A stretch of 64,000 nucleotides of DNA from Nitrospira sp. (GTDB lineage: Bacteria > Nitrospirota > Nitrospiria > Nitrospirales > Nitrospiraceae), in the NCBI GenBank assembly GCA_022226935.1, contig CP092081.1, forward strand, positions 192,902 through 256,901, in the 5' to 3' direction. Positions 52,287-60,522 of this stretch are shown here, piece after piece. The position numbers and the translations under genes were made by a program. The notes under the pieces are model-generated. The model saw only the letters and a list, made by a program, of their open reading frames with translations, searched no databases and was not told the DNA's origin. Every line of letters begins with the position of its first letter. Position 1 is the stretch's first letter.

Positions 52287-53378
52287 ATGACCATTCTCTT
52301 TCGATACATGCTGCGCGAGTACGTGAAGATTTTCGGCATGTGCTTTTCCGGGCTCATGACGATTTATCTCGTCATCGACTTTTTTGAGAAGGTTCGCCGC
52401 TTCCTCCGGTATGACGCGCATGCGCTCGATGTGCTGGCCTACTTCGTACTGAAGATGCCGGCCATCTCGTATCAGATTGCCCCACTGGCAGTCTTGATGG
52501 CGACTTTGTTGACCATCGGCCTGCTCTCGCGCAGCCACGAAATCACGGCCATGCGCAGCTGCGGCATCAGCCTCTATTGGATCACCTCGCCGTTTATTTT
52601 CCTCGGGACAGTCCTGGCCATGGTGTTGTTCCTGTTCAGCTCCACGGTCATTCCCCTGGCCCTGGCGAAGGCCGAGCAGATCAAGACGACACAGATCGAG
52701 AAACGCGTCACGCCGGTCTCGTTGAAAGCGGCGCAGCCGTGGGTCAGTCTGGGTGGCCAAACACTCCTAAACATCGACACGATCGATCCGGGGGGCGCGG
52801 TGTTGCGCAACATCCGGCTCTATCGATTGAGTCCGACTTTTCAATTGGAAGAAATCGCGGAGGCCAAACGTGCCGTCTATTCTCCGCAGGGTTGGGCGCT
52901 GCACGACGGCATGACCCGGTCATTCCGGCAGGACGGCACGGTGGTGGTGAGCAGCTTTCAGACGCAACCGCTGGCGCTCCCCCACATTCCCGACGACTTT
53001 ACCACCTGGGCCGAACTGGACTCGGAAACGATGACCCTGCGCGAGATTCGCGCCTATGTCGATCGCCTCCATCTGGGCGGGACGATGCTCCCCCGGTTAT
53101 TGACCGATTATTACGGCCGGATCGCCTTCCCCTGCGTTACGCTGATCATGGTGATCGTCGGCATCGCCCTGAGCCTCCGGCGCACTGGTGTCCGCGGAAG
53201 CGGCATGGCCATGGGCATCGGGCAAGCGATGGCGGTAGGGTTCTTCTATTGGTCCACGCATTCCGTCGCCATTGCACTGGGCCGCGGCGGCGCACTGTCG
53301 CCGATGCTGGCCGGATGGATGGCCAATATGGTGTTCCTGACGTTCGGTTTATATCTGCTCATGAAGGTGCGCTACTAG
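52287..53378 (+). CDS. lptG: LPS export permease LptG
   Basis: 363 residues, same plan as LptF: N-terminal YMLREYVKIFGMCFSGLMTI, a coupling region (RSHEITAMRSCGISLYW), a periplasmic jellyroll and C-terminal helices (IAFPCVTLIMVIVGIALSLR). It partners LptF for LPS export. LptB, LptA and LptC are not in the window. Its stop TAG forms the first bases of a CTAGCAG repeat element, so the C terminus (KVRY) may have been altered. Confidence 0.93.
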   Translation: MTILFRYMLREYVKIFGMCFSGLMTIYLVIDFFEKVRRFLRYDAHALDVLAYFVLKMPAISYQIAPLAVLMATLLTIGLLSRSHEITAMRSCGISLYWITSPFIFLGTVLAMVLFLFSSTVIPLALAKAEQIKTTQIEKRVTPVSLKAAQPWVSLGGQTLLNIDTIDPGGAVLRNIRLYRLSPTFQLEEIAEAKRAVYSPQGWALHDGMTRSFRQDGTVVVSSFQTQPLALPHIPDDFTTWAELDSETMTLREIRAYVDRLHLGGTMLPRLLTDYYGRIAFPCVTLIMVIVGIALSLRRTGVRGSGMAMGIGQAMAVGFFYWSTHSVAIALGRGGALSPMLAGWMANMVFLTFGLYLLMKVRY

Positions 53379-53505
53379 CAGAATGCTGAAACAGTCCGCC
53401 AGCGGCGTTCTCGCATCGTTCAGGTCCTCAACGTATCCTGGGGGTACGCCTCCGGACCTTTACTCGCTGCGGCCTTGCTGGACGGTCTTTTTGAGCATCC
53501 TGCGA
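53375..53505. repeat. Dispersed inverted-repeat element (CTAGCAG family), full copy
   Basis: Left end CTAGCAGAATGCTGAAACAG followed by TCCGCCAGC; right end GCTGGACGGTCTTTTTGAGC followed by ATCCTGC. The two ends are imperfect inverted repeats of about 26 bases. The inside has the GGTACGCCTCCGG and CGCTGCGGCC blocks that recur, inverted, at 12.9-13.3 kb. The remaining bases to 53686 hold no gene. Confidence 0.8.
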
Positions 53506-53686
53506 AAAAACCTCCCCACTACGCATCTTCGCGATCACAATATTTTTTCGCAGGTTCCTGAATGCCTGACGTTGCATAGCGGGCCGCGACCGACGAGTGG
53601 CAGTCCTTCAGCATTGACTGTGACGCCCCCGTGCGGTAAGTAGACAGGCCGCACACCTCACCATCATGCGGCAGCGAAAGGGTTGT

Positions 53687-54943
53687 ATGTCGACGAGGGT
53701 CGTCATCACGGGTCTGGGAGTCGTCTCCCCCATCGGCATCGGGGTGCCGCAATTCTGGAAAGCGGCGCTGGAAGGGCGTTCGGGGATTTCCGCCATTCCC
53801 GCCTTCGATCCCTTTCCCCTGGAGGGCTATCGGTCGCGTATCGCGGGGCGCATCGTCGATTTCTCACCGGACCAGTACCTTCCCTCCGGGCAGGGCGATC
53901 GGGTGGATCGCTACGCCCAATTCGCGCTCGTGGCCGCCAAGGAGGCGCTGGCTGATGCCGACTTCAAGATGGAGCGCGAAGACGCGCACCGCGTCGGCGT
54001 GATCGTCGGCGCCGGTATGGGCGGGATGGTGATGGGCGAGCACGAGATTACCCAACTCTATGAACAGAAACGTCCTCACCGGGTGCACCCAAATTTTATT
54101 CCGGCCATCACGCTGAATTCCGCCTCCGGCATCGTAGCCATGGCCTATGGGGCGAAGGGTCCGAACCTCACGATTTCCACCGCCTGCTCGTCGAGTGCCC
54201 ATGCGCTGGGACAAGCCATGCACGCCATTCGCGCCGGCACGGCCGATGCCGTCATCGTCGTCGGCGCCGATGCCAGCATCACCCCACTGGTCTTCGCAGG
54301 ATTTTGCTCGCTTCGGGCCCTCTCCACGAAGTATAACGATGCCCCGGAGAAAGCTTCGCGCCCCTTTGACCGTGGACGGGACGGGTTCGTGATGGGGGAA
54401 GGCGCCGGCGCCCTGATCCTCGAATCGTTGGCCCATGCGAAGAAACGCAAGGCCCGGATGTACGCGGAAGTGGCAGGGTATGCCGCCACGAGCGAGGCCC
54501 ATCACATGGTCATCCCTCGTGAAGACGGCGAGGAAGTCGCCACGACCATGCGGCTGGCCCTCAAGGATGCGGGCGTGACGCCGGCGCAGGTGGATTACAT
54601 CAACGCTCACGCCACATCGACCGCGGTCGGCGATGCGGTAGAGGTGAAGGCTATTCGCTTAGTATTCAAGTCACGCGCGGACAAACTCGCCGTGAACGCG
54701 ACCAAATCACTGGTGGGCCATACACTCGGCGCGGCCGGCTCGCTGGCCGGAGTGGTCTCTGCCCTCACGCTCACGAGCGGGCAAGTTCACCCCACGCTCA
54801 ACCTGGACGATCCCGACCCGGCTTGCCTCCTGGCGGGCCTGTCCAAGGATCAACAAACGCGCAAGGCGAAGGTGGCGCTGATCAACGCATTTGGATTCGG
54901 CAGCAACAACGCGGCTGTCGTCTTACAAGCTGTCTCCTCCTGA
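53687..54943 (+). CDS. fabF: Beta-ketoacyl-ACP synthase II (FabF type)
   Basis: 418 residues from the ATG at 53687, with AAAGGG upstream. Condenses malonyl-ACP with acyl-ACP in fatty-acid elongation. The active-site Cys lies in ISTACSSSAHALGQAM, with His in NAHATSTAVGD and VGHTLGAAGS; the final NAFGFGSNNAAVV is typical. A KASII-like gene beside an ACP and lpxD may provide the hydroxyacyl chains for lipid A, though a housekeeping role is equally possible. The ACP gene follows 64 bases downstream. Confidence 0.93.
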   Translation: MSTRVVITGLGVVSPIGIGVPQFWKAALEGRSGISAIPAFDPFPLEGYRSRIAGRIVDFSPDQYLPSGQGDRVDRYAQFALVAAKEALADADFKMEREDAHRVGVIVGAGMGGMVMGEHEITQLYEQKRPHRVHPNFIPAITLNSASGIVAMAYGAKGPNLTISTACSSSAHALGQAMHAIRAGTADAVIVVGADASITPLVFAGFCSLRALSTKYNDAPEKASRPFDRGRDGFVMGEGAGALILESLAHAKKRKARMYAEVAGYAATSEAHHMVIPREDGEEVATTMRLALKDAGVTPAQVDYINAHATSTAVGDAVEVKAIRLVFKSRADKLAVNATKSLVGHTLGAAGSLAGVVSALTLTSGQVHPTLNLDDPDPACLLAGLSKDQQTRKAKVALINAFGFGSNNAAVVLQAVSS

Positions 54944-55007
54944 GGCCTGTCCGATAGAACAGCGTTCGACGGGCGACGCACCAGATAAGACACGAAGGAA
55001 CTCGGGC

Positions 55008-55355
55008 ATGGCCAACACAACAGACGTTTCCGGCAAGATCATTCAGGCGCTGGCGGACTATCTGAAGCGGGATGCGGCCTCGATCAAGCCGACGCATCAC
55101 TTACGGGACGATCTTGGCTTGGACTCGATGGCAGTTATTGAAATGTTGTATCGCATCGAAGAGGTCTTCAACCTGCAGATTCCCGACCAGGATCTAGTCG
55201 GCCTCACCACCGTCGGCCATGTCATCGACTACGTGGAAGGGCGAGTCGCACCGGCACCGGCCAAGAGCGTTGCAAAGAGCGCGGCAAAGACCGCAGCGAA
55301 GACCGCAACCAAGAAGCCGGCTGCGAAACCCTCGACCAAGAGCAAGAAAGCCTAA
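55008..55355 (+). CDS. Acyl carrier protein with a Lys/Ala-rich C-terminal tail
   Basis: 115 residues from the ATG at 55008, which has AAGGAA upstream. Residues 1-80 are a normal ACP: LGLDSMAVIEMLYRIEE carries the Ser that takes phosphopantetheine. From about residue 82 a tail of some 33 residues made of Lys, Ala, Pro, Thr and Ser (KSAAKTAAKTATKKPAAKPS) is attached, as in histone-H1-like proteins. Standard ACPs stop near 78 residues and are acidic, so the tail changes the charge. Between fabF and lpxD it likely serves lipid A or a special acyl chain. Confidence 0.85.
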   Translation: MANTTDVSGKIIQALADYLKRDAASIKPTHHLRDDLGLDSMAVIEMLYRIEEVFNLQIPDQDLVGLTTVGHVIDYVEGRVAPAPAKSVAKSAAKTAAKTATKKPAAKPSTKSKKA

Positions 55356-55359
55356 CAGG

Positions 55360-56442
55360 ATGAGTACCGCACTAAGGCGCACCCCGCTGACACTCCGGGA
55401 CCTTCACGAATATGTGGGTGGCGAGCTGATCGGTTCACCGGATGCCACTGTCACTGCTGTGGCCAGCCTGGAGCAGGCGGGACCAGGCGATCTCGCCTTT
55501 GTCACCTCCGAGCGCCATCTGAAATCTCCACAGACGGCCACCATCGGCGCGCTGCTTGTCGGACGGCGCATCGCGGACTGCCCTTCCCCGCAAATCGTGG
55601 TGGAGAACCCCGCCTATGCCTTTGCGCGGGCGGCTCAACAGTTTTTCGCGCGACCGACCCGAGCGCGCGGCATCGCGGAGGGCATTACGCGCGGTAACGG
55701 CGTCACGATCGGGACCGATGTCTCCATTTGGCCTGGCGTGATTTTAGGTGACCGTGTGACCATCGGCGCGCGGGTGACCCTCTATCCGGGGGTCTTCATC
55801 GGTGACGACAGTGTCATCGGCGATGACAGCCTTCTCTATCCCAATGTGGTCGTGCGGGAAGGATGTCGGCTCGGCGCTCGCGTCATCATCCACAGCGGGA
55901 CGGTGATCGGCAGCGACGGCTTCGGCTATGTGCAATACCAGGGCCGCCACCAGAAAATCCCTCAGCTGGGCGGCGTGTTGATCGAGGACGACGTGGAATT
56001 GGGTGCCAACGTCTCCGTGGATCGCGCGACGTTTGGAGACACCATCATCAAGCGCGGCACCAAGATCGATAACCTCGTGCAGATCGCTCACAACGTGGTC
56101 GTCGGCGAACACAACATTTTGGTCGCGCAGGTCGGCATTGCGGGAAGCACCACCCTGGGACGTTACGTGATGGTGGGAGGCCAGGCTGGTCTCGCCGATC
56201 ACTTGCAGATCGGCGATCAAGTCATGATCGCGGCAAAATCCGGCGTCACCAGAAGCCTGGAGCCGAATCAAATCGTCTCCGGCGCGCCGGTGATGGCGCA
56301 CGCCACGTTTCTGAAAGCCCAGGCGGTCATTCCTCAACTGCCTGAACTTCGCCAACGGGTCCGCGAGTTGGAAGAACGTCTCGCAAGCCTCGAGCAGGCC
56401 GCCAAGCCTGCCGCGAAATCTCCCAAGTCTCGCCGAAAATAG
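55360..56442 (+). CDS. lpxD: UDP-3-O-acylglucosamine N-acyltransferase LpxD
   Basis: 360 residues from the ATG at 55360, 4 bases after the ACP stop. LpxD adds the second hydroxyacyl chain to UDP-glucosamine in lipid A synthesis, using acyl-ACP. The N-terminal domain (LTLRDLHEYVGGELIGSPDA) is followed by a left-handed beta helix of hexapeptide repeats, with catalytic His in NLVQIAHNVVVGEHN. The C-terminal helix (LPELRQRVRELEERLASLEQ) and Lys-rich end are also typical. The downstream part is complete. Confidence 0.95.
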   Translation: MSTALRRTPLTLRDLHEYVGGELIGSPDATVTAVASLEQAGPGDLAFVTSERHLKSPQTATIGALLVGRRIADCPSPQIVVENPAYAFARAAQQFFARPTRARGIAEGITRGNGVTIGTDVSIWPGVILGDRVTIGARVTLYPGVFIGDDSVIGDDSLLYPNVVVREGCRLGARVIIHSGTVIGSDGFGYVQYQGRHQKIPQLGGVLIEDDVELGANVSVDRATFGDTIIKRGTKIDNLVQIAHNVVVGEHNILVAQVGIAGSTTLGRYVMVGGQAGLADHLQIGDQVMIAAKSGVTRSLEPNQIVSGAPVMAHATFLKAQAVIPQLPELRQRVRELEERLASLEQAAKPAAKSPKSRRK

Positions 56443-56459
56443 CTGACTCGCTGATCCCG

Positions 56460-56984
56460 TCAAGGTTTCAGCAACGTCTTCCAGAAGAACAGCTTGGCCC
56501 AGAAAAACCCTGCCCAAGGCAGGAAGCAGGCTGGGATTGGATGCACTGCACCGTACAGCACAGCGACGGTGGATCCGAACAACAGCAAGGCCAAGCCAAC
56601 CATATACGCGCCCGGAGCCCATGGGGATCCGCCGGGTGACTCCTGACTCTTCCCGCTTTCCCGTTTCGGTTTTCCGCTTTTCGTGAGCGCTGGTTGCCGC
56701 ATGCGCTCGGCGAATACTTCAGGACGATTGGCCAAGATCCAGCGATGGTACGTGGTCTGTACCCATCCGAGTAGCCCACCCAGTAGCAACAACCCGGAGC
56801 TTTCGACAAAGGTTGCCCACGAATAGGTGTCCGTCGCGATGAGTTGGTACCCCAACCCGCCGACGCCGCCGAGCATGGAAATCAGGCCGAGAATGCCGGC
56901 CGGAAAGAGCATGTACGCTTTGATATAGGCCGTCGCGCGCGCGTCGTGCCCTTCCTGTTGTTTGACTGAGACGAGTTTTGGCAT
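56460..56984 (-). CDS. Hypothetical membrane protein
   Basis: 174 residues with four hydrophobic segments (MLFPAGILGLISMLGGVGGL, then WATFVESSGLLLLGGLLGWV, MVGLALLLFGSTVAVLYGAV, and a last one near the end). A basic and Gly/Pro-rich loop of about 35 residues lies in the middle (KSGKPKRESGKSQESPGGSP). No family recognised. It faces lpxD tail to tail. The 260-base gap to the next gene shows nothing. Confidence 0.7.
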   Translation of the reverse strand: MPKLVSVKQQEGHDARATAYIKAYMLFPAGILGLISMLGGVGGLGYQLIATDTYSWATFVESSGLLLLGGLLGWVQTTYHRWILANRPEVFAERMRQPALTKSGKPKRESGKSQESPGGSPWAPGAYMVGLALLLFGSTVAVLYGAVHPIPACFLPWAGFFWAKLFFWKTLLKP

Positions 56985-57245
56985 GGGCGTGATGGTCGTA
57001 TAATCCGAACCTCAACCGCAAGAGAAATTGTACGGATTAACCAGATATGTTTGGTTTGTACCGCCCATGTAAGCGGAGTCGCACCGCCTGTCCACAAGAA
57101 CTGTGGACGGACTGTGCGCAACCATGTGGATGGAACGCATTTCCACGGACTACGAGGGCGCGCAGAGCAACTGCTCAAGGATTAGGCGTGGGAAAAACCA
57201 CTCTTGTAGCAGGACTGTAACGCGATCCGTGAGTGGCCCCTGACG

Positions 57246-59333
57246 CTAGGCCATCGGCAGGATATCAAAAATAGCTGCCCGTTCAACTCGGCCGACGTCC
57301 ACCCATTGCTGGGCCAACGGAATCAGCGTCGCCAAGCGTTCTTCCACCGCAGCCAGCCGCTCGCGAATGACAGCCGGCTTGTGTTGCGCGGTCACACGGA
57401 GAAATGTTCGCAGCCCTTGAAGAAAGACACTGATATTCTCTGCGGATACTTTCTCGGACGCCTCGAACAACACATCGATTTCCTCAAAGATAGGCTCGAG
57501 AGCCTGTGGGGGTAAGACGCGTTCTTCGCTCGCCCGAGCAATACGGCCGAGGGTCGCGACGACCGAGGGAACACGAGCCTGCATGTGGCCGAGAAACCGT
57601 TCATCCAACTCATCCAACTCCTGCAGCAGGCGCCCGATGGTTCGCGCGTCCACCGCGGTGGCGCCCTCAGCCAGCTCGCGTTCGGCCCGCTGAATGACCG
57701 TCTCCAATACATCACGCACTGGCTCAAGCGAGCGTCCACGCGCGAGATGCAGTTGCCGTAAGGCATCGAGGATAGATGACCCTGCCATGGGGCGCGAAGG
57801 ACTGGACCGGAGCGAAGCGATCCCAGAGGCGGTCCCGCTGGAGACCTCCGGTTCCTGAGATTCCGGCTGAGTGGCTTGCTTAAGGGTCGGCTGCTCTTGC
57901 TCTATCGTCTCCCCGGCTCGTGCAGGATCCTCTTCAATCGGTCGAAGCTCCTGGACCGTTTTGCTGATCTCCAACAACCCCTCTCGAAGGGATGCTACAT
58001 GGTGCGCGGCAACGGCCCGTTCGTGCCTGGCGGCCGCCTGCAGAAGCGGAAACAAACGGGTCGCCATCGTTTCCACTGCCGTCAATCCGACCGTGGCTGC
58101 GGAACGGGCGAGATTGTTGACGCTTTGCCATAAAATCGAGGCCAATTGCGCACGGCGCGCCTGCTCACTGGTAGCATCCAGACGTTCCAATGCCGTTTGA
58201 ATCTGATTGAGCCATTCCCGTGCTTCCAGGACGAACAGGCCTAAGATCTCTCGGCGTACAGGGACTATCGGTTCTGGCGCCTCCGCTTCAGCCGGCACCT
58301 GGGCAGGTCCCCGTGCTACGGCCGGCTGATCTACGGCAGCCTGTATGACTCCGGCAATGGCGTCGAGGCTTTCGAGCAGGGCGGCAAATTGGTCGGAGAC
58401 GTTTGTTAGTGCAGCAGGAGCGGTTGGTGCAGACTCAGCAGATTCGAATGTGACACGGTCCAACGCCGGTGGCTCGACAGTATCCACCACCGACACATGG
58501 GGCAAGAGACTCAAATCAAGTAGGCTGGGAGGTTCTGAAGCCGCCGCATTTTCTGTGCTCGTGATACGTAAGACAGGCCGCGATGGGTAGCGGGCCGTGA
58601 TACGTACTACCACTCCCTCTTCTCCGCTGCTGAGCCGCACCCTCGTGCCGAGTGGATAGACCGACAATTGTTCGACCAACGCCTTCATGATTTCTCGAGG
58701 AAACGCCGTACGTTCCGTCGTCAGCAATTCGCGCACGGCCTCGTGCGGCAGCAACCGGCGCCGATAGGGGCGTGGACTCACCAGGGCGTCGAAGATGTCC
58801 ACCAAGCCGATGATTTGCGCCAACTCGTTGATCTCTCGTCCTTTCAAGCGATGAGGATACCCCTGCCCTTTCCCCCGCTCATGCGCTTGCAGTACAACTT
58901 CCGCCAACCATGCATACTCCGTCCCCACACGCCTGACGACCTCGGAGCCGAGGCGTGGATGTTGTTCGACCAAGGTCCGCTCTTCGGCTGTCAGGCGCCC
59001 CGTTTTCGTGAGGAGCTGTTGCGGTACGGCAAAAATTCCGATGTCGTGCAACAAGCCGGCTACGGCGAGCCGATGCAATTCGACGCCGTAGTATCCGAGA
59101 CCGATCCCGACCTTCGTGGCCAGGATGCCGACATTGATGAGGTTGGTCACAAGCGGAGGCCCGCTGGGACTGGAGAGCGCTGCAACGACCAACTGATCAC
59201 TGCCCTGTAACGATTCGACGATGGCGTCTGCGAGATGGGACACCTCGGTGAGATCTACAGCTTCCTGCCGTTGAACGGAGGCAGCCAGCTTCGCCAGTAT
59301 CTCCTCTGCTTGCCGGTAGTGGTTCTGTTCCAT
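57246..59333 (-). CDS. HD-GYP-like protein with a degenerate active site and Hpt-like domain
   Basis: About 695 residues from the ATG at 59333. The HD-GYP part (about 60-230) has GLLHDIGIFAVPQQLL, then EQHPRLGSEVV, HERGKGQGYPHRLKGREIN. The canonical HDxxK reads HDIGI without Lys, and HHExxDGxGYP reads AHERGKGQGYP, so one metal His and the Asp are replaced. HD-GYP enzymes cleave cyclic di-GMP; here activity is doubtful. Residues about 360-490 resemble an Hpt domain, but its HTLKGSA motif reads VNNLARSAA, with no His. The rest is helical. Last gene of the chemotaxis-like unit. Confidence 0.8.
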   Translation of the reverse strand: MEQNHYRQAEEILAKLAASVQRQEAVDLTEVSHLADAIVESLQGSDQLVVAALSSPSGPPLVTNLINVGILATKVGIGLGYYGVELHRLAVAGLLHDIGIFAVPQQLLTKTGRLTAEERTLVEQHPRLGSEVVRRVGTEYAWLAEVVLQAHERGKGQGYPHRLKGREINELAQIIGLVDIFDALVSPRPYRRRLLPHEAVRELLTTERTAFPREIMKALVEQLSVYPLGTRVRLSSGEEGVVVRITARYPSRPVLRITSTENAAASEPPSLLDLSLLPHVSVVDTVEPPALDRVTFESAESAPTAPAALTNVSDQFAALLESLDAIAGVIQAAVDQPAVARGPAQVPAEAEAPEPIVPVRREILGLFVLEAREWLNQIQTALERLDATSEQARRAQLASILWQSVNNLARSAATVGLTAVETMATRLFPLLQAAARHERAVAAHHVASLREGLLEISKTVQELRPIEEDPARAGETIEQEQPTLKQATQPESQEPEVSSGTASGIASLRSSPSRPMAGSSILDALRQLHLARGRSLEPVRDVLETVIQRAERELAEGATAVDARTIGRLLQELDELDERFLGHMQARVPSVVATLGRIARASEERVLPPQALEPIFEEIDVLFEASEKVSAENISVFLQGLRTFLRVTAQHKPAVIRERLAAVEERLATLIPLAQQWVDVGRVERAAIFDILPMA

Positions 59334-59516
59334 GCGTTCTCTCTTCAACTCCGCACCGAGTCAGGCTGATCCATCTCCTCGGACCAGCGATTACGCCGGA
59401 TCTCACCCGAACCGATTGATGGCGCTTGCGAGATCGAGCCTCAGGTGAGCATGATTCCCGATTCAACTGGCCCGCTGCGGAAGGTCTGCACCGGACTACC
59501 GAGGCGCCCCACATCG

Positions 59517-60464
59517 TTAGGTCGAGGGGGCGAGCCGGCTCATCATGTCAAACTCTTTTTGCCCGTCCGCAATCCACTCTTCGACCATACTGGCAACGGC
59601 CAGAATGCGCGTCTCGACGGATTGGAGCCGTTGAGCCGCAATGTCGATGCGGCGTTGGACGACCAACGTGAGGAAATTCTGCAGGCCGGTCAGGAATGTG
59701 ACGAGCGGCGTGGCATTCGTCTGCTTGGCAATCTCTTGAAGACTTGCAATCATCTGTAATGCAGCATCGAAACCGGCATCGGAAGTCAGGACTGCGAGCC
59801 CACCGGCTCGAAGCCGGCTGAGCTGGAGCGCAATGCCAGGCAAGTCCTGGCGGAGTGAGCCGAGATATTGTGCATCCGTATGTTGAATGGTCAGCAGCAG
59901 CTCCTGAAACTTTGCCGCAGTGATCTGGCCGGCTCCGATCCTCGCCTCGTGTTCCAGACGTTGCAACGCCTGCGGGATAAGACTGCGGGACATGCCACCC
60001 TGCGCGGCCTGTTCATCCTGTAGCTGATGCAGTGCATTCAACAGGGGAAGAAAATCCAACATCGGTTCAGGCACCGGCGCCGCCTCGGGCAACGGATCGA
60101 TGTCGAGGGTAATTCCGGTGGCCACTTTCACGGACGCGATGACGGTCCGAAAATGCTCTCGGACCGTGCTGAAGTCTTGCTTGGTTGCCGTGGTCCGGTC
60201 TTTGATCGTGTCGATGAACGGCAGGAGTGCGAACGTGGCGCGTTCGACGTCGGGCAAACTGACAGTGGCTGCGGAGCCGCCGAGGCTGGTAATACCCCGC
60301 ACGACCGCATCGATCAATTGGGTATGCCGATCCGAATCGGGCAGACTCTCGAGTTCGACCAGGGCCGCGTGGATCTGCACGAGCCACTCCTGCGCTTCCT
60401 GTCCGAACAGCTCAATGAGCTCTTTCTGGAAATCGTCCTGGGTTTGCTCTGGTTCCGTCGACAC
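59517..60464 (-). CDS. Hpt-like protein lacking the phospho-histidine
   Basis: 315 residues, helical. The N-terminal region (LFGQEAQEWLVQIHAALVEL, then GITSLGGSAATVSLPDVERA) parallels the Hpt-like region of the HD-GYP protein in the same unit, and Hpt domains of CheA or PilL in general. The phospho-accepting His of HTLKGSA is replaced by Thr (ITSLGGSA). The two proteins share a further segment of similarity, so they come from duplication. It may be a scaffold or a decoy for receiver domains rather than a phosphate carrier. Confidence 0.75.
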   Translation of the reverse strand: MSTEPEQTQDDFQKELIELFGQEAQEWLVQIHAALVELESLPDSDRHTQLIDAVVRGITSLGGSAATVSLPDVERATFALLPFIDTIKDRTTATKQDFSTVREHFRTVIASVKVATGITLDIDPLPEAAPVPEPMLDFLPLLNALHQLQDEQAAQGGMSRSLIPQALQRLEHEARIGAGQITAAKFQELLLTIQHTDAQYLGSLRQDLPGIALQLSRLRAGGLAVLTSDAGFDAALQMIASLQEIAKQTNATPLVTFLTGLQNFLTLVVQRRIDIAAQRLQSVETRILAVASMVEEWIADGQKEFDMMSRLAPST

Positions 60465-60522
60465 AGCGGCGTCCTGCCTCTAACCCATGCACTCGCCCGC
60501 TATGGGACAAGTGACGGCTCTG

